In this document: positions 1-6,333 of the stretch, in pieces | Layout of the letters: the number at the start of each line of letters is the position of its first letter | Position numbering within the stretch: position 1 is the first letter of the stretch | DNA from: Caulobacteraceae bacterium UBA5005 | GTDB taxonomy: Bacteria > Pseudomonadota > Alphaproteobacteria > Caulobacterales > Caulobacteraceae | Direction of reading: 5' to 3' | NCBI GenBank assembly: GCA_002398405.1 | Contig: DGYN01000054.1 | Span: 1-6,421, forward strand | Length of the DNA: 6,421 nt | Made by a program: the position numbers and the translations under genes | Notes under the pieces: model-generated | Told to the model about the DNA's origin: nothing | Seen by the model: the letters and a program-made list of their open reading frames with translations, nothing else | Database searches by the model: none

Positions 1-19
1 ACCTGAACATGGTTGCTCC

Positions 20-80
20 ACCATCCTTCGCAAGAGCTTCGGATGGTCCCCCTCCCGCCGTCGCGTCGCGACGGGGGAGG
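20..80. terminator. Two tandem hairpins downstream of the esterase gene, possible factor-assisted terminator
   Basis: Two inverted repeats lie just past the esterase stop codon. The first pairs ACCATCC (20-26) with GGATGGT (41-47) around a 14-base loop. The second pairs 51-56 with 75-80 and 58-63 with 69-74, giving 12 mostly G:C pairs, one bulged G at 57 and a 5-base loop. Neither side has a run of T, so this is not a textbook intrinsic terminator. It could be a Rho-assisted or bidirectional end, an mRNA-stabilising 3' hairpin, or a copy of a dispersed palindromic intergenic repeat. The pairing is certain from the sequence; the function is inferred. Confidence 0.4.
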
Positions 81-91
81 TAGGTTCCCGC

Positions 92-1573
92 CTAGTTCGT
101 ACCCCGGCCGCGTCCCGCCGCCGGAGCGGCCGGAGCGGCAGCGCCGCGGCCGGCGGAGGCCGGCGGGGCGATGAAGGCGCTCTGGATGTTGCGCTTGACG
201 GTCAGCGGCGAGCCGATGTCGAGGTAGGCGTTGTTGGTCTCGGTGTACTTCGGCCAGGTGACAAGGCCCGGGACGCTGGGATCGCCCGTCTTGGCGAACT
301 GGGCCCAGACCTTGGAGGCCTGGTCGGCGACCTTCATGTCCACCTCGTCGTGAGCGGGGGTGCGGGCGGTGCAGCCGCCGCCGCGGGCCAGGGAAAGGGT
401 GGTCGGCGAGGTGAGGCTGACCGGGATCGCGCCGAACACATAGGCCAGTTCCAGGCCGTGGAAGGCGACGCAGCCCGGCTCCTTGCGCCAGCCGGCGGCC
501 AGCTGGGAGAAGTTGTAGACGTAGGTCGCGTTGCCCGCCTTGCTGTGCAGGTTGGCCATGTCCGGCACCGAGGTCTGCAGGGACGCCTCGCCGGTGTTGG
601 CGCCGACCACCAGCGGGACCTTGGCCTGCTTGCCTTGCTCGAAGAGCTCGCGGACCGGGGCGGGGATGACGCGGCCGTCGACCGCGACGCTGGCGGCGAA
701 GTTGGACTTGGTCCCGGCGGCCAGGACGTCTTCCCACTTGGCGGCGCGCATGGCGGCGAGGTCGGCGGCGCCCAGCGCGGTCTGCAGCGCGGTTCCCCGG
801 GTCTGAGAGGCCTGAAGGGTGACGTGGTTGCGGGAGGTGGCGAGCGCCGAGCCGCTTTCGACCATGGCCCGGTGGAAGAGGCCGTGGCTCATGGGCGAGG
901 CCATCTGGGAAATGACTTTGGTGCCGCCGCCGGACTCGCCCATGATGGTGACGTTGGCGGGATCGCCGCCGAAGGCCGCGATATTGTCGCGGATCCAGAT
1001 CAGCGACTGGCGGATATCCAGCGTGCCCTGGTTGCCTTGGCCCAGCTCATTGCCGAGCGCCGGGTGGGCGAAATAGCCGAAGGGGCCAAGGCGGCTGTTC
1101 ACGGTGACCACCACGACGCCCTGATTGGGCAGCTTGGGGTGGTTGTAGGTGGTCGAGCTGGAGGTGCCGCTGGTCAGGCCGCCGCCGTGATAGAAGACGA
1201 AGACCGGGCGCTTTTCGTTGGCGTTCTTGGCCGCCGTGACGACGTTGAGATAGAGGCAGTCCTCGCTGATCGGCGCGCCGGTGCCCATGCTGCTGGCGCC
1301 TTGCGGACAGCGGTTGGGCCATTTGGTGGCGTCTCGCACGCCCGTCCACGAGGCGGCCGGTTGCGGCCCGCGCCAGCGGTTCGCGCCGGTGGGCGGAGCG
1401 GCGTAGGGAATGCCGCGATAGATATTGGCGGTGGCGCCGACCTCGGTGATGGACTCGCCGCGGACCTGGCCGAGCTTGGTCTGGACAACCGATCCGATGG
1501 CTCCGGATTGGGCGGCGGCGGATCCCGCGATCAGAAGAGCGGCGCCCAAAAGGGGCAGCGTGACTTTGGACAT
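92..1573 (-). CDS. Exported type B carboxylesterase (para-nitrobenzyl esterase-like)
   Basis: This is a 493-residue alpha/beta-hydrolase of the type B carboxylesterase/lipase family, which hydrolyses carboxylic esters; the natural substrate cannot be read from the sequence. Residues 1-21 form a signal peptide ending in GSAAA, with likely cleavage before Gln22, so it is exported. Both family signatures are present: EDCLYLNV at 104-111 and FGGDPANVTIMGESGG at 201-216, the latter holding nucleophile Ser214. HGGG at 129-132 supplies the oxyanion hole. The catalytic acid is Glu329 (NTGEAS) and the catalytic histidine is His372 (AFHGLEL). Cys89 and Cys106 fit the conserved family disulfide; Cys368 and Cys401 may form another. 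Glu329 to His372 is only 43 residues, against about 89 in Bacillus subtilis PnbA, so a segment is missing. Residues 469-493 are a low-complexity Ala/Pro/Gly/Arg tail. The start at 1573 is preferred over 1618 because it has a good ribosome binding site and begins the signal peptide cleanly. It is transcribed divergently from the OmpA lipoprotein gene. Confidence 0.93.
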   Translation of the reverse strand: MSKVTLPLLGAALLIAGSAAAQSGAIGSVVQTKLGQVRGESITEVGATANIYRGIPYAAPPTGANRWRGPQPAASWTGVRDATKWPNRCPQGASSMGTGAPISEDCLYLNVVTAAKNANEKRPVFVFYHGGGLTSGTSSSTTYNHPKLPNQGVVVVTVNSRLGPFGYFAHPALGNELGQGNQGTLDIRQSLIWIRDNIAAFGGDPANVTIMGESGGGTKVISQMASPMSHGLFHRAMVESGSALATSRNHVTLQASQTRGTALQTALGAADLAAMRAAKWEDVLAAGTKSNFAASVAVDGRVIPAPVRELFEQGKQAKVPLVVGANTGEASLQTSVPDMANLHSKAGNATYVYNFSQLAAGWRKEPGCVAFHGLELAYVFGAIPVSLTSPTTLSLARGGGCTARTPAHDEVDMKVADQASKVWAQFAKTGDPSVPGLVTWPKYTETNNAYLDIGSPLTVKRNIQSAFIAPPASAGRGAAAPAAPAAGRGRGTN

Positions 1574-1772
1574 GGCGTTTCCTCTTGGTTTGGCTTTTTG
1601 CCTTTTTGAGACCGCCACCCTAAGCCCATGGCCGGCCCGCGGCCAAGTTTTTAGTCAGGGCAGACTACGTCCCGCCGTTGCATCTGGGTGCATGAAATGC
1701 ATCGCGATGCGCCGGAGAACGCCGTTCGCTCAACGGCTTGCGGCGGCGGCGGGCATGGTTAGGGTCGGCGGC
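1574..1772. promoter_or_regulatory. Divergent intergenic region with overlapping palindromes (1689-1710)
   Basis: This 199-base gap separates the divergent esterase and OmpA-lipoprotein genes and must hold both promoters unless one lies further in. The most structured part is at 1689-1710. TGCAT-GAA-ATGCA (1689-1701) is a perfect 5-base-arm palindrome. It overlaps GCATCGCGATGC (1699-1710), a perfect 12-base palindrome. A further TGCAT at 1679-1683 gives three TGCAT units spaced 10 and 9 bases apart, close to one helical turn, the spacing expected of tandem operator half-sites. A T-rich patch at 1648-1652 and GC-rich palindromic sequence at 1630-1643 are also present. I found no convincing -35/-10 pair on either strand, so promoter positions are left open. 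Confidence 0.35.
1581..1587 (-). promoter_or_regulatory. Ribosome binding site fixing the esterase start
   Basis: On the minus strand an AGAGG core (positions 1585 to 1581) precedes the ATG at 1573 by 7 bases. This decides between that ATG and the in-frame ATG at 1618, which would add 15 charged residues in front of the signal peptide and spoil its usual short N-region. Confidence 0.7.
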
Positions 1773-2819
1773 ATGAAAAACCTGATCCCAGCCCTGTTGA
1801 TCGCCGCCGCCCTCGCCGCCTGCGGCAAGTCGGACACCTCTAAGACCCAGACCACCGGGAACCCGGCGGTCGCGCCACTGGCCCCGAGCGCCGCGCCGGA
1901 AGCGGCCGCCATCGCGGGGCCCGTGGTTGCGGGCTTCGATCCGGCCAAGACCCCGATCGCCAACGCGACCCTGGGCGCCTGGCCCTACTTCGGGCTGATC
2001 GACGGCTACACCCGGATGACCAAGGCCAACAGCGCCGGGGACGCGGGGACCGTCGACTATCTGAAGGAGGCCAATTTCGACCGCTATGAATTCTACGACG
2101 GGGTGAAGCTGATCCCGGTGGAGGGGCGGCTGGTCAGCTTCAAGGCCAAGGGCAAGGACGCCGCCTTCTTCGAGGTGCAGAAGACCTATGAGCGGCTGGT
2201 GAAGGACCTGGGCGGGGTGACCGTCTTCGAGGGCAAGGGCCAGTCCCTGACCGACAACAAGCTGAAGTTCTCCGACGGCCGCCACCGGGCGCGCTACTGG
2301 CTCGAAAAGGACGAGATGGGGGTCTATATGGTCCGCCTTCCCGACCGGGAGATCTGGGTCGAGGCCTATCACCCCTATCCGGTGGACAATAACGACTACT
2401 GGCTGACGGTGGTCGAGAAGAAGACGCTGGATCCGCGCGCCAAGCTGTTGGGCGCCGAGGAGATGAAGACCGCGCTGGATACGGCCGGCCACATCGCCCT
2501 CTACATCAACTTCGACACCGACAAGACCTCGATCAAGCCGGACGCCGCGCCCGCCATCGCCGAGATCGTCAAGCTGATGAATTCCAATCCGGGGCTGAAG
2601 ATCACCGTGGAGGGCCATACCGACAATGTCGGAGCCCCGGCCCGCAACCAGACCCTGTCGGAGGGCCGAGCCGCCGCGGTGGTGGGGTCCCTCATGGCCC
2701 AGGGCGTCGCCATGGACCGCATGACGCCCAAGGGCTTTGGCCAGACCAAGCCGATCGCGGACAATGGGACCGAGGACGGGCGGGCGAAGAACCGGCGAGT
2801 CGAGCTGGTGAAGCGTTAG
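1773..2819 (+). CDS. OmpA-family peptidoglycan-binding outer-membrane lipoprotein
   Basis: The product is a 348-residue lipoprotein. Residues 1-16 are a lipoprotein signal peptide with lipobox LAAC (14-17), so Cys17 would be lipidated. Gly at +2 is not an inner-membrane retention signal, so outer-membrane placement is expected. Residues 20-55 are an Ala/Pro/Thr-rich linker. Residues 57-220 form a separate domain with PYFGLIDGYT, YEFYDGVKLIPVEGR and YWLTVVEKK motifs, resembling the N-terminal region of some proteobacterial OmpA-type lipoproteins whose function is unknown. Residues 238-348 are an OmpA C-terminal domain: YINFDTDKTSIKPDA, then GHTDN with Asp284 and LSEGRA with Arg299, the two residues that in this family bind the diaminopimelate of peptidoglycan, then NRRVEL near the end. 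It probably tethers the outer membrane to the cell wall. The start at 1773 gives a clean signal peptide and has AGGG 8 bases upstream; an in-frame ATG at 1755 is possible. The frame ends in a 4-base convergent overlap with the regulator gene. Confidence 0.92.
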   Translation: MKNLIPALLIAAALAACGKSDTSKTQTTGNPAVAPLAPSAAPEAAAIAGPVVAGFDPAKTPIANATLGAWPYFGLIDGYTRMTKANSAGDAGTVDYLKEANFDRYEFYDGVKLIPVEGRLVSFKAKGKDAAFFEVQKTYERLVKDLGGVTVFEGKGQSLTDNKLKFSDGRHRARYWLEKDEMGVYMVRLPDREIWVEAYHPYPVDNNDYWLTVVEKKTLDPRAKLLGAEEMKTALDTAGHIALYINFDTDKTSIKPDAAPAIAEIVKLMNSNPGLKITVEGHTDNVGAPARNQTLSEGRAAAVVGSLMAQGVAMDRMTPKGFGQTKPIADNGTEDGRAKNRRVELVKR

Positions 2820-3109
2820 GTCACCAGCTTGGCGATGGCCTTCAAATATTCGGCGAAGGCGCGCAGGCCTGCTGCGGTGATGCGGGCGCGGGTCAGCGGC
2901 TTTCGGCCCAGGAAGCTTTTTTCGATGGTGATGTAGCCGGCGTCCTCCAGCTTGCGCAGCTGGATGGAGAGGTTGCCCTGGGTCGCTTCCAGGACCGTCT
3001 TGAGCTCGGTGAAATCGGCGACTTCGTTATCGGCGAGATAGGCCATCACCCCCAGGCGCAGCCGCCCGTGGATCACCTCGTCCAGCTTGCCGATGTCGAA
3101 GGCGGCCAT
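2816..3109 (-). CDS. Small winged-helix transcriptional regulator
   Basis: This 97-residue protein is a single winged-helix DNA-binding domain of the compact MarR/ArsR-like type. After an N-terminal helix (IGKLDEVIHGRLRLGVMAYLA), DFTELKTVLEAT (32-43) is helix 2 of the helix-turn-helix. QGNLSIQLRKLEDAGYI (44-60) holds the recognition helix and the turn into the wing. Residues 61-78 (EKSFLGRKPLTRARIT) form the wing, and a C-terminal helix (80-95) probably mediates dimerisation. The length is normal for this family and there is no obvious metal- or ligand-binding cysteine cluster. It is the last gene of the operon, 7 bases after the membrane-protein stop codon. Its AAGGGA ribosome binding site overlaps that stop, so the two genes are probably translationally coupled. 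Co-transcription with a membrane protein suggests it regulates its own operon, perhaps at the palindrome at 4980-4994; this is inference. Confidence 0.88.
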   Translation of the reverse strand: MAAFDIGKLDEVIHGRLRLGVMAYLADNEVADFTELKTVLEATQGNLSIQLRKLEDAGYITIEKSFLGRKPLTRARITAAGLRAFAEYLKAIAKLVT

Positions 3110-3116
3110 GAGTCCC

Positions 3117-3728
3117 TTACCGCGCCTTGCGGATCATGTAGAGGCCGGGCGCCACCATCAGCAGGAGCATGGCGGCGGTCACCACCGGGATGAACACGCT
3201 GATCTGGTTCATGGTGGCGGCCGAGGCGATGGCGGCGATGTACCAGCCGGCGGAAACCAGACCTATCCAACCTACCCTTCGCAGGGCCCAGACCGCGTAC
3301 CAGGCCGCGCCTTGGAAGGCGAAGACCACCGCCGCGTGGATCATCATGATGCGGTTGTCCTCGAACAGCTTCGACGCAAAGATGAGACCGATCAGCACCG
3401 CAAGGTTGGCCCAGCCGACCCCGCCGAAGATGGCGTTCGCCGACTTGGCCGCTGAGCCGACGGCGGGTCCCGTTCCCTTGGTCCAGAAGTAGGTAAGCGG
3501 CAGGAGGATGAGGGTGACAACCAAGGCGGCGAAGGGCCAGAACAGGCTGGGCAAGGTGATGAACCCGACCGCGCGCGCGCACTCAAAGAGCAGCGGAATG
3601 GCGAAACCCCCGCCCCACAAGGCGTAGACTTTCCCGAAGGTTCTCTGCCAGGCCCCGGTGGGATCCGGCGACAGGATGCTCTTGAGGAAGGCGACGTCTT
3701 CCTGGGCCGTGGCTTTGTCCGGGGTCAC
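3117..3728 (-). CDS. Six-helix integral membrane protein of unknown function
   Basis: I do not recognise this family. The 203-residue product has a 33-residue hydrophilic N-terminus (MTPDKATAQEDVAFLKSIL and onward) followed by about six hydrophobic segments near residues 34-56, 62-82, 103-121, 128-148, 153-172 and 176-197, ending in a basic MIRKAR tail. There is no signal peptide and no enzyme motif I can identify. Aromatic and small residues dominate the helices (GVGWANLAVL, AAWYAVWAL, AGWYIAAIA). The start is a GTG at 3728, only 2 bases after the acyltransferase TGA, with a perfect AAGGAGG 7 bases upstream. The ATG at 3803 would force a 73-base overlap and add a hydrophilic 25-residue extension. 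The position between a membrane acyltransferase and a small winged-helix regulator suggests a sensor, modulator or partner role in the same membrane process, but nothing in the protein proves this. Confidence 0.82.
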   Translation of the reverse strand: MTPDKATAQEDVAFLKSILSPDPTGAWQRTFGKVYALWGGGFAIPLLFECARAVGFITLPSLFWPFAALVVTLILLPLTYFWTKGTGPAVGSAAKSANAIFGGVGWANLAVLIGLIFASKLFEDNRIMMIHAAVVFAFQGAAWYAVWALRRVGWIGLVSAGWYIAAIASAATMNQISVFIPVVTAAMLLLMVAPGLYMIRKAR

Positions 3729-3730
3729 GA

Positions 3731-4936
3731 TCAGGCCTCCTTGAGGATGGCGGGTTTGGCGCGGCGCGCAAAGCGGCGGCCGTTTAGAATCGCTCCGATC
3801 CAACTATAGCGGACCAGGAGCTCGTAGGTCCCGAGCATGATCGGGAAGGCGATGGCGAGGATCAGGGGGTATTCGATCCACCAGGGCCAATCGACGGCGC
3901 CGGCGAGGGCCTGGAGCACGACCACCAGCGGCAGGTGGACGAGGTAGATCCAGTAGGAGGCATCGGCGACGTAGCGGCGCGCCGGGCTCTCATCCGACAG
4001 GAAGCGCATGGCCGCGCCGATGAGGCCGAAGGCCCAGGTCCAGGTGGCCAGGGTGAAGCTGACGGCGAAGAGGTAGGTTTTGGCCTCGTGCTTGGCCGGA
4101 GCGAGGACGGGCTTGGCGCCGGCGAGGTACAGGCAGACGCCGGTGAGGAGGATCGCGGCGGCGAGATAGAGGGGCCAGCGGCGTTGGAAAACCTGCAACA
4201 GGTCCATCTGGCGCTGCAGGAGCCAGCCGAAGCTGAAGGCGGTTCCGTAGGCGGCCAGCGCCGGGGTGTTGACGATCAGGCTTTGGTCGGGGGTCGGGAT
4301 GCCGAACCAGGCCATCCATACAGGCGCGAACCAGACCGCCGTGAGGAAGGGCGCGATCAGGGCGATGAGGCCCAGCGGGTTCTTCACCAGGAAGGCGACG
4401 ACGCCGTCGGCGATACCGCGCAGGCGGCCAGACTTGTCGATCGCGGCGATGAGGGACCGGACCGCCAAGGTCAGGACATAGAACCACAGCAGCGCATAGA
4501 GGAACCACAGGTGGGTCAGGGGAAAGCCCAGGGGCTGGGCCGGTGTTGGCGGCGGCGGGGGCGGCGCGACACCCGGATTGGCGATCACCCAGGCTAGGAT
4601 GGAGCCGGCGATGATGCCGGCCATGGAGACCGGCCAGAAGGCGATCAACGGTATGGCGATGCGCTTGAGGCGGTCCTTGATGAACCCGCCCGCGCCCCGG
4701 CGGTGGAACATCATGCGGCCGAAGAAGCCGGCGACGATGAAGAACAGGGTCATGCGGAAGATGTGCAGGGTGAAGAAGGTCCCGGACAGGAAGAGGCTTT
4801 CCGACGGATCCTTGACCAGCCAGATCTGCGGGCCGGGGAGGTAGCTCATGGTGGCGTGGAACAGGACGCCCAGGATCAGGGCCCCTCCCCGGACCGCGTC
4901 CAGGGCATGCAGTCGGTCTGTTTCGGCGGCGGACAT
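3731..4936 (-). CDS. OpgC-like acyltransferase family 3 membrane enzyme
   Basis: This 401-residue polytopic protein belongs to acyltransferase family 3 (inner-membrane enzymes that move acyl groups to extracytoplasmic sugars or lipids), closest in style to the OpgC/MdoC branch, which in Escherichia coli succinylates periplasmic glucans. Family marks are LDAVRG (12-17) with Arg16 and His27 in the R-X10-H spacing, LHIFRMTLFFIVAGFFG (57-73), RLKRIAIPL (89-97), HLWFLYALLWFY (142-153) and a C-terminal YWIYLVHLPLVVV (328-340). I count about ten hydrophobic helices. A PPPPPP run at 125-130 sits in the loop between helices 3 and 4. The donor and acceptor cannot be deduced; no glucan synthesis gene is present here. 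It starts with a GGAGGGG ribosome binding site about 5 bases upstream, after an AT-rich gap that separates it from folC. It is the first gene of a three-gene operon, ending 2 bases before the six-helix membrane protein start. Confidence 0.88.
   Translation of the reverse strand: MSAAETDRLHALDAVRGGALILGVLFHATMSYLPGPQIWLVKDPSESLFLSGTFFTLHIFRMTLFFIVAGFFGRMMFHRRGAGGFIKDRLKRIAIPLIAFWPVSMAGIIAGSILAWVIANPGVAPPPPPPTPAQPLGFPLTHLWFLYALLWFYVLTLAVRSLIAAIDKSGRLRGIADGVVAFLVKNPLGLIALIAPFLTAVWFAPVWMAWFGIPTPDQSLIVNTPALAAYGTAFSFGWLLQRQMDLLQVFQRRWPLYLAAAILLTGVCLYLAGAKPVLAPAKHEAKTYLFAVSFTLATWTWAFGLIGAAMRFLSDESPARRYVADASYWIYLVHLPLVVVLQALAGAVDWPWWIEYPLILAIAFPIMLGTYELLVRYSWIGAILNGRRFARRAKPAILKEA
3736..3742 (-). promoter_or_regulatory. 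Perfect Shine-Dalgarno deciding the GTG start of the membrane protein
   Basis: AAGGAGG sits inside the last codons of the acyltransferase gene (Lys-Glu-Ala-stop) and is 7 bases from the GTG at 3728. It is the strongest ribosome binding site in the window. Together with the TGA-TC-GTG junction it indicates coupled translation of the two membrane proteins. Confidence 0.8.
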
Positions 4937-4966
4937 AGGGCCCCTCCCATCATCGATGGATTGAGC

Positions 4967-4993
4967 AGTATGTGAACGTGTTTATTTTGTAAA
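4967..4993 (-). promoter_or_regulatory. Candidate promoter of the acyltransferase operon
   Basis: The 74-base gap between folC and the acyltransferase gene is strikingly AT-rich for this DNA. On the minus strand TTTACA (4993 to 4988, one mismatch to the -35 consensus) is followed after 15 bases by CATACT (4972 to 4967, four of six to the -10 consensus). The spacer is shorter than the ideal 17, so the exact boxes are uncertain. The local base composition and the position upstream of the operon make a promoter here likely. Confidence 0.4.
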
Positions 4994-4994
4994 C
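4980..4994. promoter_or_regulatory. AT-rich palindrome over the candidate -35, possible operator
   Basis: GTTTA-TTTTG-TAAAC is a perfect inverted repeat with 5-base arms and a 5-base spacer. It overlaps the candidate -35 box of the acyltransferase operon. This size and placement suit a dimeric winged-helix repressor, and the operon encodes one as its last gene. The pairing of this site with that regulator is a hypothesis. Confidence 0.35.
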
Positions 4995-5010
4995 TTGTTT
5001 TGTTGCGCAG

Positions 5011-6333
5011 TCAGACGGGCCAGGTCTCCTGGCTCAGGGCCAGAACGTCGCCGGCGAAATGCAGGCCGCCGCAGATCAGGACATGGGGTGAGGCGCCGTG
5101 GGCGACGGCGGCTTTGACGGCTATTTCCACATCGGCGGCCTCGCTGACGACAAGGCCCGCCTCGCGGGCGGCCTCCGCGATCTCGGACGGCGCCAGCGCA
5201 TTGTCGGAGGCGAAGGTAGTGGCGATCACCTTGGGCTGGAGGTGGGCGAAGGCGTCGAGGAAGCCCTTGGGGTCTTTGCGGCTGAGCATGCCGACGATGA
5301 GGACGAGGTCCCGCGGATCGCGGGTCAGCAGGCGGTCGCAGGCTTCAGCAAGGGCGCGGCCGGCATGGGGATTGTGGCCGCCGTCCAGCCACAGGGTCGC
5401 GCCGGTCCTGGCGGCGAGCTTGGCGAGCGGCCCGGCGGCGAGCCGCTGGAAGCGGGCGGGCCAGACCGCCCTGGCGACACCGTCGCAGTCGAAGGCGACC
5501 TGCGGGACCGCCAGGGCCGCGGCGACGGCCAGCCCCGCATTGGCGATCTGATGGCGGCCAAAGAGGCTGGGGAGCGGCAAGTCGAGGAGCCGGTCCTGGG
5601 CCTGGACGACGAGGCGGCCGCGTTCTTCCCAGGCGTCGAAGTCCTCGCCCATGACGGCCAGGGGAGCGCCGGTCTTTCGCGCCTCCTGATCGATAACGAA
5701 GCGGGCTTCCTCGGCCTGGCGGGCGACGATACCGGGGACGCCGCGCCTCAGAATGCCGGCCTTTTCCCAGGCGATCTTGGAAAGGTCGGACCCCAGCATC
5801 TCCAGGTGGTCGTAGTCGACCTCGCAGATCACTGTGGCGGCGGGCTTTTCGAAGACATTGGAGGCGTCGAACCGGCCGCCCAGGCCCACCTCGATAATGG
5901 CGACATCGGCGGGGGTTTCGGCGAAGGCGGTCAAGGCGATGGCGGTCGTCAGTTCGAAGAAGCTGATCGGGGCGCCGGCATTGGCGGCCTCGACCCGGTC
6001 GATGAGACCGGTCATCTGATCGTCCGTGATCAGCGTCCCCGCGATGCGGATGCGTTCGGCGAAGCGGACCAGGTGCGGCGAGGTCAGCACATGGGCCTTG
6101 AGCCCCCCCGCCTCAGCCATGGCGCGCAGATAGGCGCACACCGAGCCCTTGCCGTTGGTGCCGGCCACATGGATCACCGGCGGCAGGCGGTCCTGGGGGC
6201 GGCCGAGCGCCTCGAGCAGGCGCAGGATGCGGCCGGTGGTCAGGTCGATGAGGTCCGGATGCCGGGCCCGCAGTCTGGCCACCACCTCGTCCGAGGCGCG
6301 GACGGCGTCATAGCGGGTGGGGGGCGAGGTCAT
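5011..6333 (-). CDS. folC: Bifunctional dihydrofolate synthase / folylpolyglutamate synthase
   Basis: FolC is a cytoplasmic Mur-ligase-like enzyme that joins glutamate to dihydropteroate to make dihydrofolate and then adds further glutamates to tetrahydrofolates, using ATP. At 440 residues it is full length. Visible motifs are the ATP-binding loop HVAGTNGKGS (55-64), TSPHL (84-88), FFELTTAIAL (125-134), EVGLGGRFDASN (148-159), DYDH (173-176) with a metal/substrate-region histidine, EKAGI (190-194) with the lysine that is carbamylated in relatives, GRHQIANA (259-266) at the domain junction, and LDGGHNP (316-322) opening the C-terminal domain. The start at 6333 gives the usual distance of about 54 residues to the ATP loop. 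However, the bases before it are pyrimidine-rich (CCCCTCCC) with no Shine-Dalgarno. In many alphaproteobacteria accD lies just upstream; the window ends too soon to see whether it does here. Nothing in the frame looks damaged. Confidence 0.96.
   Translation of the reverse strand: MTSPPTRYDAVRASDEVVARLRARHPDLIDLTTGRILRLLEALGRPQDRLPPVIHVAGTNGKGSVCAYLRAMAEAGGLKAHVLTSPHLVRFAERIRIAGTLITDDQMTGLIDRVEAANAGAPISFFELTTAIALTAFAETPADVAIIEVGLGGRFDASNVFEKPAATVICEVDYDHLEMLGSDLSKIAWEKAGILRRGVPGIVARQAEEARFVIDQEARKTGAPLAVMGEDFDAWEERGRLVVQAQDRLLDLPLPSLFGRHQIANAGLAVAAALAVPQVAFDCDGVARAVWPARFQRLAAGPLAKLAARTGATLWLDGGHNPHAGRALAEACDRLLTRDPRDLVLIVGMLSRKDPKGFLDAFAHLQPKVIATTFASDNALAPSEIAEAAREAGLVVSEAADVEIAVKAAVAHGASPHVLICGGLHFAGDVLALSQETWPV

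Noticed and set aside
350..1609. A 419-codon open frame on the plus strand opposite the esterase
   Set aside because: It is antisense to a gene with complete catalytic motifs and its translation is Gly/Ala/Arg/Asp-rich without any domain pattern, as expected of a mirror frame in GC-rich DNA.
1425..1772. N-terminal extension of the OmpA lipoprotein up to the in-frame start at 1425
   Set aside because: It would overlap the esterase gene and bury the lipoprotein signal peptide internally; the lipobox at residues 14-17 from 1773 is decisive.
1574..1772. Specific sigma-70 promoter boxes in the divergent region (for example TTGGCC ... TAGGGT toward the esterase)
   Set aside because: The matches are too weak to distinguish from chance in this sequence, so no boxes were annotated.
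1665..2618. A 317-codon open frame on the minus strand opposite the OmpA lipoprotein
   Set aside because: The plus strand encodes a clear lipobox and OmpA domain; the antisense product is low-complexity Gly/Val/Asp/His sequence with no recognisable family.
3073..3582. A 169-codon minus-strand frame overlapping the membrane protein and the regulator
   Set aside because: It is a shifted frame of two well-supported genes, rich in Arg/His/Gly, with no ribosome binding site logic.
3729..3803. ATG start at 3803 for the six-helix membrane protein
   Set aside because: It needs a 73-base overlap with the acyltransferase gene and adds a hydrophilic shadow-like extension, whereas the GTG at 3728 has a perfect Shine-Dalgarno at ideal spacing.
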